NCBI GenBank assembly: GCA_029852775.1 | Contig: LEKJ01000017.1 | Coordinates: forward strand, 1-56,181 | DNA: 56,181 nucleotides | Direction: 5' to 3' | From: Pasteurellaceae bacterium LFhippo2 | GTDB lineage: Bacteria; Pseudomonadota; Gammaproteobacteria; Enterobacterales; Pasteurellaceae | Part shown: positions 1 through 8,447 of the stretch, piece after piece | How positions within the stretch are numbered: position 1 is the first letter of the stretch | How the letters are laid out: each line of letters opens with the position of its first letter | The notes under the pieces: generated by a model | What the model was told of the DNA's origin: nothing | The model's input: the letters and a program-made list of their open reading frames with translations, nothing else | The model's database searches: none | Position numbers and translations under genes: made by a program

Positions 1-18
1 TACGCAGTACGCCCCTAC
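1..18. repeat. Right end of a TGTAGGG-type palindromic repeat, cut by the window edge
   Basis: The first 18 bases match the right-hand end of the 50-bp repeat found complete at 3452-3501 and 48549-48598 (ending GTACGCCCCTAC). It lies 16 bases before the first gene, so it belongs to the gap between that gene and its unseen upstream neighbour. Confidence 0.75.
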
Positions 19-33
19 TATATAGGATATAAA

Positions 34-1446
34 ATGCAATTATTAAAAATTGAAAATGTCAGCGTACAAACTACTGACGGCTTAGAACTTGTTGAACCCA
101 TCAGTCTTAGCTTAGAGCAAGGCAAGAACATTACAATTTTAGGCGAAACAGGTTCTGGAAAAAGCCTATTAATTCAAGCAATTATGGGCGCACTCCCGCA
201 AGAATTAACTACAACCGGTACGATTATCGTAGAAAATTGCAAAATTTCCGATAAATCAGACCGGTTGCAAAAGCTTTGGGGCAAAACATTAGTTATGCTC
301 CCCCAAGAGCCACGTCGTTCTCTTGATCCTATTATGGATATTAGCCAGCAGCTTTGGGAAAGTTTCCATTTTGTCGCAGGATTTGATGAGAAAAAATCAG
401 CTGAAGTCAGTGAAAACTATCTCTCTAAACTTGGTCTAGCTAATGCACAAAAATCCTATCCGCACCAACTTTCCGGCGGTATGGCACAGCGAGCTTCTTT
501 TGCCATTGCGACCGCTTCTGGCGGAAAAATCTTACTTGCTGATGAACCAACCAAAGGGCTTGATCCAGTGAGTAAACAGAGTGTGATCCAATTGCTTAAA
601 CAAGCGTATCAAAATGGCGGTGGTCTGCTAACCATTACCCACGATATTGAAGTGGCGACAGTGCTTGGTGGCTATATTTTTGTGATAAAAAAAGGCAAAC
701 TTGTAGAGCAAGGCGAAGCGGAAACTTTATTGAATCATCCGCAAAATGAATATACCAAAGCACTAATTGGTGCAGATCCGCAACATTGGTTGCCTTTAGA
801 TAATTTGCAAAAAAATCCCAATGTCGAACCGCTTGTATCCGTTAAAAATTTAACGGTCGCTCGTGGTAAACGAGAACTTTTTAGTCAGCTCTCTTTTGAT
901 TTAAACAAAGGGGAAATCTTAGGTATTGTTGGGCGAAGCGGTATAGGTAAAAGTACCCTTGCCGATGTGCTATGTGGTCTGCTCAAGCCTAAATCTGGTG
1001 AAGTGAAATGGCATTCAACGACCCACAAAAAGCATCAAGTTTTGAAACTTTATCAAGATCCGCCCGAAGCTTTTGCACCAAACGCGACTTTGCAAACATT
1101 GCTCGATGATGTGATTGACTACCATAAGTTAGATCGTTCACAGATTCCAGCTTTACTTGAGCAACTTTCACTTTCTCCTGAAATCTTGCAACGTACTGCA
1201 GAAAATGTATCAGGGGGCGAATTACAACGCGTAGCCATTTTACGAGCGTTATTATTGGAGCCAGTTCTGCTCTTTGCCGATGAAGTAACATCGCGCTTAG
1301 ATCCTATTACACAACAGGAAACAATTAAGCTATTAGTTGAACAGTGCCGAAGCAGAAATTGTGGGCTAATTATTGTGAGCCACGATCATCATTTGATTGA
1401 AAAGAGTTGTGATAAGGTAATTGATTTGGAGCAGTATTTATTTTGA
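34..1446 (+). CDS. ABC transporter with two fused ATPase domains (peptide/nickel type)
   Basis: This 470-residue protein carries two complete ABC ATPase domains in one chain and is the cytoplasmic motor of an import system. Domain 1 has Walker A GETGSGKS at 37-44, signature LSGGM at 146-150 and Walker B with DEP from 170. Domain 2 has Walker A GRSGIGKS at 300-307, signature VSGGE at 392-396 and Walker B with catalytic D416-E417. The sequence most resembles fused DppD/DppF or NikD/NikE-type subunits of dipeptide, oligopeptide or nickel transporters. Permease and binding-protein genes are not downstream; they would have to lie left of the window. The substrate (peptide, metal or metallophore complex) cannot be read from the ATPases. 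An Apl-type uptake signal (ACCGCTTGT) is embedded at 828-836. Confidence 0.8.
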   Translation: MQLLKIENVSVQTTDGLELVEPISLSLEQGKNITILGETGSGKSLLIQAIMGALPQELTTTGTIIVENCKISDKSDRLQKLWGKTLVMLPQEPRRSLDPIMDISQQLWESFHFVAGFDEKKSAEVSENYLSKLGLANAQKSYPHQLSGGMAQRASFAIATASGGKILLADEPTKGLDPVSKQSVIQLLKQAYQNGGGLLTITHDIEVATVLGGYIFVIKKGKLVEQGEAETLLNHPQNEYTKALIGADPQHWLPLDNLQKNPNVEPLVSVKNLTVARGKRELFSQLSFDLNKGEILGIVGRSGIGKSTLADVLCGLLKPKSGEVKWHSTTHKKHQVLKLYQDPPEAFAPNATLQTLLDDVIDYHKLDRSQIPALLEQLSLSPEILQRTAENVSGGELQRVAILRALLLEPVLLFADEVTSRLDPITQQETIKLLVEQCRSRNCGLIIVSHDHHLIEKSCDKVIDLEQYLF

Positions 1447-1504
1447 TAAATCCCTATTTTCAAATGGGATTTTAAGGAAATGTCTAATTGTTTTTATTGC
1501 TAGT

Positions 1505-1558
1505 GCGAGCGTCTTGCTCGTGCTAAAACTTGTAATATGGCACGAGCGAGACGCTCGC
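1505..1558. repeat. Large imperfect inverted repeat between convergent genes
   Basis: Two 19-base arms (1505-1523 and 1540-1558) are inverted copies with one mismatch, separated by 16 bases. Each arm is itself a small palindrome (CGAGCGTCTTGCTCG), so the DNA can fold as one long stem or as two short hairpins. It lies between the convergent stops of the ABC gene (1446) and deaD (1582) and could act as a two-way terminator, although no clear T-tract follows. It looks like a dispersed intergenic palindrome rather than a gene-specific site. Confidence 0.7.
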
Positions 1559-1581
1559 GCCAGCTATTATAAGGATTTTAA

Positions 1582-3432
1582 TTAATCACGACGGCCTTTG
1601 TCGTTAAAACGTTTTTCTTTAAAGCCACCTTTACGGTCGCCACGCTCTTTGAAACCACGATCACCGCGACGATCATCACGCCCACCGCCACGACGTTCAT
1701 TGCGATCACCACGACCACGTCCGCCTTTATCTTCATAAGGATTGCTATTGCTTGCGGCACTCGCAGGGCCTAATAGAGACATTTGCATCGGTTTGCTTAA
1801 TACACGTGCTTTTTGTGCAAAGTGTTGTACTAAGTGGTTTGGCATACCTTGTGGTAATTCAATCGTTGAGTATTTATCGTGTAATTTGATATGACCAATA
1901 TAACGGCTGTTGATATCGCCTTCATTTGCAATAGCGCCTACGATATGACGTACTTCCACACCATCTTCACGACCTAATTCAATACGGTATAAATCCATAT
2001 TCACACCGTTGTTATCACGATGTTCGCGTCCACCACGCTCTGCTGAACGCGGGTTCTCATTGCGATCACGACGACCACGTTCGCCACGCTCACCACGTGC
2101 TGCGCGAATTACTGGATCTGCTGGAAGAATTAATTTTTTCTTCTCTTGAAGCATCATCATCATTGCGGCTGCTAACTCTTCGTGATCTTGATCTGCAGTG
2201 AATAATTCTTCTAATAATTCACGGTACATTTCTAAATCGTGGTGCTCTAATTGTAATGCAATTTTCGCTTTGAATTTCTCACGACGTTTTGCCATTAAAA
2301 TTTCGTGGTTCGGCACTGAAACTTCATCAATTGGTTTTTTGATTAAGTTTTCAATGTTACGTAATAAACGACGTTCGCGTGGCTCAACGAATAATAACGC
2401 ACGACCAGAACGACCTGCACGACCTGTACGGCCGATACGGTGAACATAGCTTTCTGAATCTAATGGAATATCGTAGTTCACTACTAAGCTGATACGCTCA
2501 ATATCGATACCACGTGCCGCAACGTCTGTTGCAACAACGATATCTAAACGACCTGATTTTAAACGATCTAAGGTTTGCTCACGCGCTTGCTGAGTCATAT
2601 CGCCATTTAATGCTGCTGCACGGAAACCATTACGCTCTAATAATTCCGTAATGTCTGTTGTACCAGTTTTAGTACGCGTAAAGATGATCGCCGCATCAAA
2701 ATCTTCCACTTCTAAGAAACGTAATAACGCATCATTTTTACGGAAACCGTTTACTAACCAGTAGCTTTGCGCAATATCTGGCGCAGAACGTTGTGTCGCT
2801 TGGATCTTCACTTCTTGTGGATCCTTCATAAAACGACGAGTAATACGACGGATCGGCTCTGGCATTGTTGCTGAGAATAATGCCGTTTGGTGATCTTCTG
2901 GAAGTTCCGCCATTACGGTTTCAACGTCTTCGATAAAGCCCATACGTAACATTTCGTCCGCTTCATCAAGTACGATTGCTTTTAACATCGAAAGGTTTAA
3001 AGTACCACGACGGATATGGTCAAGAATACGACCTGGTGTACCGACTACCACTTGCGCACCATTTTTTAATGCACGGATTTGGATATCATAACGCTGACCA
3101 CCGTAGATAGTTACAACATTAATACCTTTCATATTTTTAGTAAATTGTTCACACGCATCTGCAACTTGAATTGCTAATTCACGAGTTGGAGCCATTACCA
3201 ACATTTGTGGGTAGCGCTCAGATGAATTGATCTGCGCTAAAATTGGTAATGAGAATGCCGCTGTTTTACCACTACCCGTTTGTGCCATACCTAAAACATC
3301 GCGACCCGCTAATAAATGCGGAATACACTCTTGTTGAATTGGTGATGGTGTTACGAAGCCCATTTCGTTTACAGCTTCAAGGATAGATTGTGGTAAGCCT
3401 AAATCGGCAAATGTGATTGTGTTAGTTGTCAT
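1582..3432 (-). CDS. deaD: DEAD-box RNA helicase DeaD/CsdA
   Basis: ATP-dependent RNA helicase of the DeaD type, acting in cold adaptation, 50S ribosome assembly and mRNA decay. The 616 residues show the Q-motif region, AQTGSGKT (50-57), PTREL, DEAD (156-159), SAT (187-189), ARGID and HRIGRTGR. These are followed by a DeaD-type RNA-binding domain and a C-terminal tail very rich in Gly, Arg and Asp (about the last 50 residues) of the kind that contacts RNA. Length and architecture are normal for DeaD. The order pnp-nlpI-deaD on one strand matches the enterobacterial arrangement. The ATG at 3430-3432 has only a weak ribosome site, and a 50-bp palindromic repeat sits about 20 bases upstream in the presumed leader, where its folding could affect translation. 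Confidence 0.95.
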   Translation of the reverse strand: MTTNTITFADLGLPQSILEAVNEMGFVTPSPIQQECIPHLLAGRDVLGMAQTGSGKTAAFSLPILAQINSSERYPQMLVMAPTRELAIQVADACEQFTKNMKGINVVTIYGGQRYDIQIRALKNGAQVVVGTPGRILDHIRRGTLNLSMLKAIVLDEADEMLRMGFIEDVETVMAELPEDHQTALFSATMPEPIRRITRRFMKDPQEVKIQATQRSAPDIAQSYWLVNGFRKNDALLRFLEVEDFDAAIIFTRTKTGTTDITELLERNGFRAAALNGDMTQQAREQTLDRLKSGRLDIVVATDVAARGIDIERISLVVNYDIPLDSESYVHRIGRTGRAGRSGRALLFVEPRERRLLRNIENLIKKPIDEVSVPNHEILMAKRREKFKAKIALQLEHHDLEMYRELLEELFTADQDHEELAAAMMMMLQEKKKLILPADPVIRAARGERGERGRRDRNENPRSAERGGREHRDNNGVNMDLYRIELGREDGVEVRHIVGAIANEGDINSRYIGHIKLHDKYSTIELPQGMPNHLVQHFAQKARVLSKPMQMSLLGPASAASNSNPYEDKGGRGRGDRNERRGGGRDDRRGDRGFKERGDRKGGFKEKRFNDKGRRD

Positions 3433-3451
3433 AAAAAACCATTAAATAAAC

Positions 3452-3501
3452 TGTAGGGGCGTATTGAATACGCCCGCGGGCGTACGCAGTACGCCCCTAC
3501 A
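3452..3501. repeat. 50-bp double-hairpin repeat (TGTAGGGGCG family), copy in the deaD leader
   Basis: It starts TGTAGGGGCGTATTG and ends GTACGCCCCTACA. The two halves each form a hairpin (GGGCGTA...TACGCCC twice), and the whole element is also an inverted repeat with outer arms TGTAGGGGCGTA/TACGCCCCTACA. It is base-for-base identical to 48549-48598. The remaining gap to nlpI (3502-3637) is AT-rich, with a degraded uptake-signal-like stretch (AAGCGGTTAATATTGCAAAA) near 3590-3615; I saw no gene in it. Confidence 0.9.
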
Positions 3502-3637
3502 AAAATTAAAAAATATATTGTTGAGTATTTAGGTAAGAAAAAAAATATCGAAGCAAATCAATGCCCTATATACCTTGTTGCACCTGAGTAAGCGGTTAAT
3601 ATTGCAAAAAATTTTGCAAATCTAACAGCTTGTCGTC

Positions 3638-4576
3638 CTAATTTTTCCCAACAACAACGGGATCTGTTAATGAATTAGATTTATCTACACCACGTAGCTG
3701 TGCTAATTCAAATAACGCAAAACGATACTCAACAAAGTTATAGACCTGATTCGCTACTGCGAGACGGAAAAGGCTCTTAGCCTCCCCAACTTGATTCATT
3801 TTGAGTGCTTGTTTTGCAAGATAAAAATAAGTTTCGGTTAAAATTTCTGCATATTGAGCTGTGTTTGGCTCAGCTTGTGCATTCATTTTTAAACGAAGTT
3901 GTTCAAGAGTAAAATCACCTAAGAAATAAGAAACAACATTTGTTCCCCAAAAATCTGCTGAAAGACTTTTAGCACGTTGAACTAAATTGTTTTTTGCTTC
4001 TGTTGGCCTTAATTCCAACTCATTGAAATATAGCCATAAAACTCGATAAGGATCGGTTTTATCAGCCTCATAGAAACGTAATAAATCACGTTCCGCTTCA
4101 GAATATCGACCACTATAATAAAATGCTAAGCCGCGATTTAAACGGGTATAGTCATAATTTTGATCGAGTTCTAATACTGCATTGAAAGCGTCTATCGAAC
4201 TATCGTAGTCGTCATCAAGCAATAAATATAAGCCTAAATAATTATAGGCTGACGCCATTTTAGGACTTAATTCAACCGCTTGAGTAAAATCGTAGCGGGC
4301 TAAAGACCATAGTCCTAAACTGTCGTAAATTACACCTCTCTCAAAGTGTAATTCCGCTCGTTCTGCTTGGCTTAATTCAGCTTCTTGTAACACTTGGGTT
4401 AAACGCACTACCATCACTTCTTGTTCAAAGCGTAATTGTGGACTTAATTCCGAAAGTGGTAGTTTGCTTGGTGCAATAATATCTGCCACACGATTTGTAC
4501 AACCAGTGAGAAATAATATTGCTAAAAAGTTAAGCAAGAAAAAACGAAAATTAAACAACTTAAAACGTTGTGGCAT
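3638..4576 (-). CDS. nlpI: Lipoprotein NlpI (TPR protein)
   Basis: Outer-membrane lipoprotein with tetratricopeptide repeats; in E. coli NlpI is an adaptor that controls peptidoglycan hydrolases together with the protease Prc. I place the start at the ATG 4574-4576 rather than 75 bases upstream at 4651. From there the protein begins MPQRFKLFNF with a hydrophobic stretch ending in lipobox LTGC (Cys26), and the upstream extension runs through the palindromic repeat at 4638-4662. An AAGG sequence lies about 11 bases before this ATG. The mature part shows helical repeats typical of TPRs (for example ASAYNYLGLYLL and DYTRLNRGLAFYYSGRY). The 312-residue length is close to the E. coli protein. It sits between pnp and deaD as in enterics. 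Confidence 0.9.
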   Translation of the reverse strand: MPQRFKLFNFRFFLLNFLAILFLTGCTNRVADIIAPSKLPLSELSPQLRFEQEVMVVRLTQVLQEAELSQAERAELHFERGVIYDSLGLWSLARYDFTQAVELSPKMASAYNYLGLYLLLDDDYDSSIDAFNAVLELDQNYDYTRLNRGLAFYYSGRYSEAERDLLRFYEADKTDPYRVLWLYFNELELRPTEAKNNLVQRAKSLSADFWGTNVVSYFLGDFTLEQLRLKMNAQAEPNTAQYAEILTETYFYLAKQALKMNQVGEAKSLFRLAVANQVYNFVEYRFALFELAQLRGVDKSNSLTDPVVVGKN

Positions 4577-4637
4577 TTTGGTAAGAACCTTTAAACGTAG
4601 TGGCAAAGAACAATTTGCCCAAATACGACATCTGAAA

Positions 4638-4662
4638 GGGCGAATTGCCATTCGCCCCTACA
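4638..4662 (-). repeat. Single-hairpin TGTAGGG-family repeat between pnp and nlpI
   Basis: Read on the minus strand it is TGTAGGGGCGAATGG followed by CAATTCGCCC: a constant TGTA flank outside the palindrome GGGCGAAT/ATTCGCCC. It is transcribed in the pnp-nlpI intergenic region of the mRNA, 10 bases after the pnp stop, where it could act as an mRNA-stabilising or attenuating stem. Confidence 0.85.
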
Positions 4663-4672
4663 ATTTAGCAAA

Positions 4673-6808
4673 TTACTCTGCTAATTCTTCAACAACTGCT
4701 TCTACTGCTTCTGTAGTTTCAGCTGGTGTTGAATTTAAGTCTTTCATTGTTAAACGGATACGGCCTTGGCGGTCGATTTCTACCACTTTAACTTGAACTT
4801 CTTGACCTACTTCTAAGTAGTCTGCAACACGTTCAACACGCGCTTCGGTGATTTGAGAAATGTGTACTAGACCTTCTTTACCACCTAAGATTGATACGAA
4901 TGCACCGAAGTCAACAACGCGAGTTACTTTACCTTTGTAAATTGCATTTACTTCAACTTCTGCCACGATCTCTTCGATGCGTGCCATTACAGCCTTCGCT
5001 GCGTTGCCATCAGTTGCTGCAATTTTCACTGTACCGTCATCATCAATATCGATTGAAGTGCCCGTTTCTTCCGTTAATGCACGGATTGTTGCACCGCCTT
5101 TACCGATTACATCTTTGATTTTCTTAGGATCAATCTTCATTGTGTGGATACGTGGCGCATAGTCAGAGATATCCGCACGTGGCGCAGGGATTGCTTGTTC
5201 CATCACGCCTAAGATGTGCATACGAGCACCTTTCGCTTGGTTTAAGGCAATTTGCATAATCTCTGGTGTAATACCTTCGATTTTGATATCCATTTGAAGT
5301 GCTGTAACACCTTGACGTGTACCCGCTACTTTAAAGTCCATATCACCTAAGTGGTCTTCATCACCTAAGATGTCTGAAAGAACAACGAATTTATCTTCTT
5401 CTTTCACTAAGCCCATTGCGATACCTGCAACAGCTGCTTTGATTGGTACACCAGCATCCATTAATGCTAATGACGCACCACATACAGATGCCATTGAAGA
5501 TGAACCGTTAGATTCTGTGATTTCTGACACCACACGAACAACGTATGGGAACTCTTCCGCCGTTGGCATTACAGCTAACACACCACGTTTTGCTAAACGA
5601 CCGTGACCAATTTCACGACGTTTTGGTGAACCGATACGACCTGTTTCACCTACTGAGTATGGAGGGAAGTTGTAGTGGAATAAGAAACGATCTGATTTCT
5701 CACCTGTTAATTCATCAATAGTTTGTGCATCACGCTCAGTACCTAAAGTTGCTACTGCTAATGCTTGTGTTTCACCACGAGTGAAAAGTGCAGAACCGTG
5801 AGTACGTGGTAATACACCAGTGCAAATATCTAATGCGCGGATAGTGTCAACAGTACGGCCGTCGATACGAGGTTCACCTGCGATGATACGACCACGTACG
5901 ATTTGGCTTTCTAATGCACCAAAGATATCTACGATTTTGCCTTCTGAAACTTCTTCGTCTTCTGCTGTGATTTGTGCAATAACGTCTGCTTTGATTGCAT
6001 CAATTTGTTCATAACGAACTTGTTTTTCAACGATACGGTATGCTTCGCCTAAACGAGTTTCTGCAATTGCTTTCACTTTTTCGATTAACGCAGTGTTTGG
6101 CTCTGGCGCAACCCAATCCCAACGTGGTTTACCCGCTTCTTTCACAAATTCTTTGATGTTTTCAACAACCACTTGTTGTTGTTCGTGACCAAATACTACC
6201 GCTGCAAGCATCTGTTCTTCTGTTAAGATATCTGCTTCAGATTCAACCATTAATACTGCTTTATCAGTACCTGCAACTACTAAGTCTAAACGGCTGATTT
6301 TTTGTTCTGATACAGTTGGGTTTAATACGAATTGATCATTGATAAAACCAACACGTGCCGCACCGATAGGACCGTTGAATGGTACACCAGATAATGATAA
6401 TGCTGCTGAAGCACCGATCATTGCTACTAAATCTGGGCTGATTTGTGGGTTTACCGAAACAACGGTTGCGATAACTTGAATTTCGTTGAAGAAACCTTCA
6501 GGGAATAATGGGCGTACTGGGCGGTCAATTAAACGCGCAACTAAGGTTTCGCCTTCTGATGGACGGCCTTCACGCTTGAAGAAACCACCAGGAATACGGC
6601 CTGCTGCGTAGGTACGCTCTTGGTAATCTACTGTTAATGGGAAGAAGTCTTGGCCTTCTTTAACGTCTTTTTTAGCAACAACGGTTACGAATACTGTCGT
6701 ATCATCCATACTTGCCATTACTGCTGCTGTTGCTTGACGTGCGATTGCGCCTGTTTCTAGAGTTACGGTGTGTTGACCGTATTTGAATTGTCTTACGATT
6801 GGAGTCAT
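4673..6808 (-). CDS. pnp: Polyribonucleotide nucleotidyltransferase (PNPase)
   Basis: Phosphorolytic 3'-to-5' exoribonuclease, a core part of the RNA degradosome, acting as a trimer in the cytoplasm. The 711 residues show two RNase PH-like domains (the first with [12 protein letters not shown], the second with [14 protein letters not shown] and [16 protein letters not shown]), a KH domain ([16 protein letters not shown]) and a C-terminal S1 domain ([15 protein letters not shown]). The length is normal. The start at 6808 is preceded on the minus strand by AGGAAA nine bases upstream. The usual upstream neighbour rpsO is absent; a 394-bp gap and the AAA ATPase gene lie there instead. In E. coli pnp is autoregulated through RNase III cleavage of its leader; I could not identify the matching stem here. 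Confidence 0.97.
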   Translation of the reverse strand: MTPIVRQFKYGQHTVTLETGAIARQATAAVMASMDDTTVFVTVVAKKDVKEGQDFFPLTVDYQERTYAAGRIPGGFFKREGRPSEGETLVARLIDRPVRPLFPEGFFNEIQVIATVVSVNPQISPDLVAMIGASAALSLSGVPFNGPIGAARVGFINDQFVLNPTVSEQKISRLDLVVAGTDKAVLMVESEADILTEEQMLAAVVFGHEQQQVVVENIKEFVKEAGKPRWDWVAPEPNTALIEKVKAIAETRLGEAYRIVEKQVRYEQIDAIKADVIAQITAEDEEVSEGKIVDIFGALESQIVRGRIIAGEPRIDGRTVDTIRALDICTGVLPRTHGSALFTRGETQALAVATLGTERDAQTIDELTGEKSDRFLFHYNFPPYSVGETGRIGSPKRREIGHGRLAKRGVLAVMPTAEEFPYVVRVVSEITESNGSSSMASVCGASLALMDAGVPIKAAVAGIAMGLVKEEDKFVVLSDILGDEDHLGDMDFKVAGTRQGVTALQMDIKIEGITPEIMQIALNQAKGARMHILGVMEQAIPAPRADISDYAPRIHTMKIDPKKIKDVIGKGGATIRALTEETGTSIDIDDDGTVKIAATDGNAAKAVMARIEEIVAEVEVNAIYKGKVTRVVDFGAFVSILGGKEGLVHISQITEARVERVADYLEVGQEVQVKVVEIDRQGRIRLTMKDLNSTPAETTEAVEAVVEELAE

Positions 6809-7085
6809 TATTTTGATTTCCTGTGAATTTTTAGAATTGTTTTTGTTTTATTTCTTAAAAATTGCGACTAGCAAAAATAATCTTATCAGTTCTTTATTTA
6901 GACAAAATTACTTTTGATAGCCGCCTAATTATAAATGCTAGAAATAAAACTTTGGCATTATACAGCTTTTTCTACCAAAAAACCGTAACTATTTTAGATT
7001 TGCAAAAAATTTACGAATTTGGGGGCTTGTAAACGCACTATTTTTATCACATATTGAATTGGTATGTTTGCACTAACTCACAAAA
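6809..7085. other. Intergenic leader region upstream of pnp
   Basis: There is no gene in this stretch. It is AT-rich. On the minus strand a perfect TATAAT occurs at 6957-6962 and could be the -10 element of pnp, but no good -35 is at the right distance. A degraded uptake signal lies near 7001-7031 (TTGCAAAAAATTT...GGGCTTGT). The two palindromes further right (7086-7190) are listed separately. Confidence 0.5.
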
Positions 7086-7190
7086 TTAAGTTTAATCTCA
7101 CACACAATATGAAATTAAACTTAAAAAACATCTAAAAACCTTTAAAAAATTAGTTTAATTTCATATACTATGTGAAATTAAACTAATTTT
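7086..7190 (+). promoter_or_regulatory. Two tandem operator-like palindromes before the AAA ATPase gene
   Basis: Palindrome 1 has 15-base arms (7086-7100, 7110-7124) with one mismatch. Palindrome 2 has perfect 18-base arms (7146-7163, 7173-7190). Both share the core TTTAATNTCA-N9-TGAAATTAAA with an identical 9-base spacer. Their centres are 63 bp apart, about six helical turns, as expected for two dimers bound on the same DNA face. The second ends 12 bases before the ATG at 7203 and covers the ribosome-site position. Inference: repressor sites or an autoregulatory site for the downstream gene. The regulator is unknown. Confidence 0.65.
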
Positions 7191-7202
7191 TGTGTGGTAT
7201 CT

Positions 7203-8417
7203 ATGTATATCTCTCGTCAAATTCAGCCACTAATTAACCGCTTGTTAGCTCAATTTCCTGCAATTTTAGTGACAGGAGCAAGACAAGTCGGTAAATCAAC
7301 ACTGCTCAAACACACTGTTTCAGATTATCACTATATTACCTTTGATGATCCCTTAATACTTAATCAAGCTAAAGATGAACCGCATCTGTTCTTTTTGAAT
7401 CATCAAGGACAATTAATTTTAGATGAAGTCCAGTATGCCCCAGAGCTATTTTCGTTGCTTAAGTTAGAAATTGATAAACAGCAAAAAAATGGGCTATTTC
7501 TACTCTCTGGCTCACAAGCCTTTGAGCTAATGCATAATGTCAGCGAAACGTTGGCAGGACGAATTGCGATCTTAAAGTTGCAAGGGCTTTCCTTGCGTGA
7601 AATTCAAGGAATTGAATTTAATCAACCTTTTGTGCCGAACAATGATTATCTTAATGCTCGTGCAAAAGCGGTTAAACCTATTGAGAATATTTGGCAAATT
7701 ATTCATAAAGGTTATATGCCCCGCTTGTATCAGCAACAAACAGATTGGGAAATTTACTATAGTTCCTATGTTGCCACCTATATTGAGCGTGATGTTCGCC
7801 AATTAACCAATATCGCTAATAGCAATGACTTCACTCGTTTTATGGTTGCACTTGCTGCTCGTAGTGGTGAATTGCTTAATTACAGTAATGTCGCACAAGA
7901 AGTGGGAGTATCGAATGAAACTATTCGCCGCTGGGTCACCATTTTACAGACATCAGGGATTATCTATTTACTACAGCCCTATCACAATAATCACCTAAAA
8001 CGAGCGATTAAGACACCCAAAGTCTATTTTTTAGATACTGGTTTAATGGCGTATTTAACTAAATGGCTTACACCAGAAACCATTGCGAATGGCGCTAAAA
8101 GCGGGCAGTTTTTTGAAACCTTTGTGGTCAGTGAAATTATTAAATCTTTCTATAATAATGGAATAGAACCACCGATTTATTTTTATCGTGATACGAATCA
8201 AAAAGAGATCGATTTGATTATTGAGCAAGGTAAAAGTCTTTACCCTATCGAAATTAAAACGACTGCCAATCCTGTCAAAAAAATGGCAAAAGCCTTTGAT
8301 ATTTTGAAAAATTTACCTGATGAATTGAAAGTAGAACAAGGGACAATCATCAATCAGTATCCCAATAAGATCTATTTAGCAGAAGATTTAATTGCTATTC
8401 CTGTGGGGTTTATTTAG
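7203..8417 (+). CDS. AAA_14/DUF4143 family ATPase with PD-(D/E)XK-like C-terminus
   Basis: The N-terminal AAA_14 ATPase has Walker A GARQVGKST near residue 25, Walker B LILDEVQ and LLSGSQAF as sensor. It is followed by a winged-helix-like segment (VGVSNETIRRWVTIL) and a DUF4143 C-terminus carrying FFETFVVSEII, EIDLII and IEIKTT, which fit the E, D and ExK positions of a PD-(D/E)XK nuclease fold. The family is widespread, often horizontally moved, and its role is not established. I chose the ATG at 7203 (MYISRQIQPLI), the usual family start, over a GTG at 7194. No Shine-Dalgarno is visible because a perfect palindrome occupies that place, so translation may be leaderless or regulated. It converges on the restriction-modification gene. 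Confidence 0.85.
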   Translation: MYISRQIQPLINRLLAQFPAILVTGARQVGKSTLLKHTVSDYHYITFDDPLILNQAKDEPHLFFLNHQGQLILDEVQYAPELFSLLKLEIDKQQKNGLFLLSGSQAFELMHNVSETLAGRIAILKLQGLSLREIQGIEFNQPFVPNNDYLNARAKAVKPIENIWQIIHKGYMPRLYQQQTDWEIYYSSYVATYIERDVRQLTNIANSNDFTRFMVALAARSGELLNYSNVAQEVGVSNETIRRWVTILQTSGIIYLLQPYHNNHLKRAIKTPKVYFLDTGLMAYLTKWLTPETIANGAKSGQFFETFVVSEIIKSFYNNGIEPPIYFYRDTNQKEIDLIIEQGKSLYPIEIKTTANPVKKMAKAFDILKNLPDELKVEQGTIINQYPNKIYLAEDLIAIPVGFI

Positions 8418-8420
8418 TAG

Positions 8421-8440
8421 GTCGGGCATTTATGCCCGAC
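8421..8440. repeat. Perfect 20-bp palindrome between convergent genes
   Basis: GTCGGGCATTTATGCCCGAC folds into a strong hairpin in the 30-bp gap between the two convergent stop codons (8417 and 8448). It probably serves as terminator for one or both genes, although the following T-run is weak. It resembles the variable cores of the other dispersed palindromes in the window. Confidence 0.7.
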
Positions 8441-8447
8441 ATACATT

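Noticed and set aside
1578-1760. Open frame antisense to the deaD Gly/Arg-rich tail region
   Set aside because: It is a shadow of the biased RGG/RDD codons; it has no ribosome site and no independent support.
3452-3501. CRISPR-like array in the palindromic repeats
   Set aside because: The repeats are dispersed over the window singly, without regular spacers, and no cas genes are present.
4576-4651. Longer N-terminus for NlpI starting at 4651
   Set aside because: The extension is translated from the palindromic repeat and would bury the lipoprotein signal peptide 25 residues inside the protein.
4977-6014. Several open frames antisense to pnp
   Set aside because: They arise from codon bias of a highly expressed gene on the other strand and carry no start signals.
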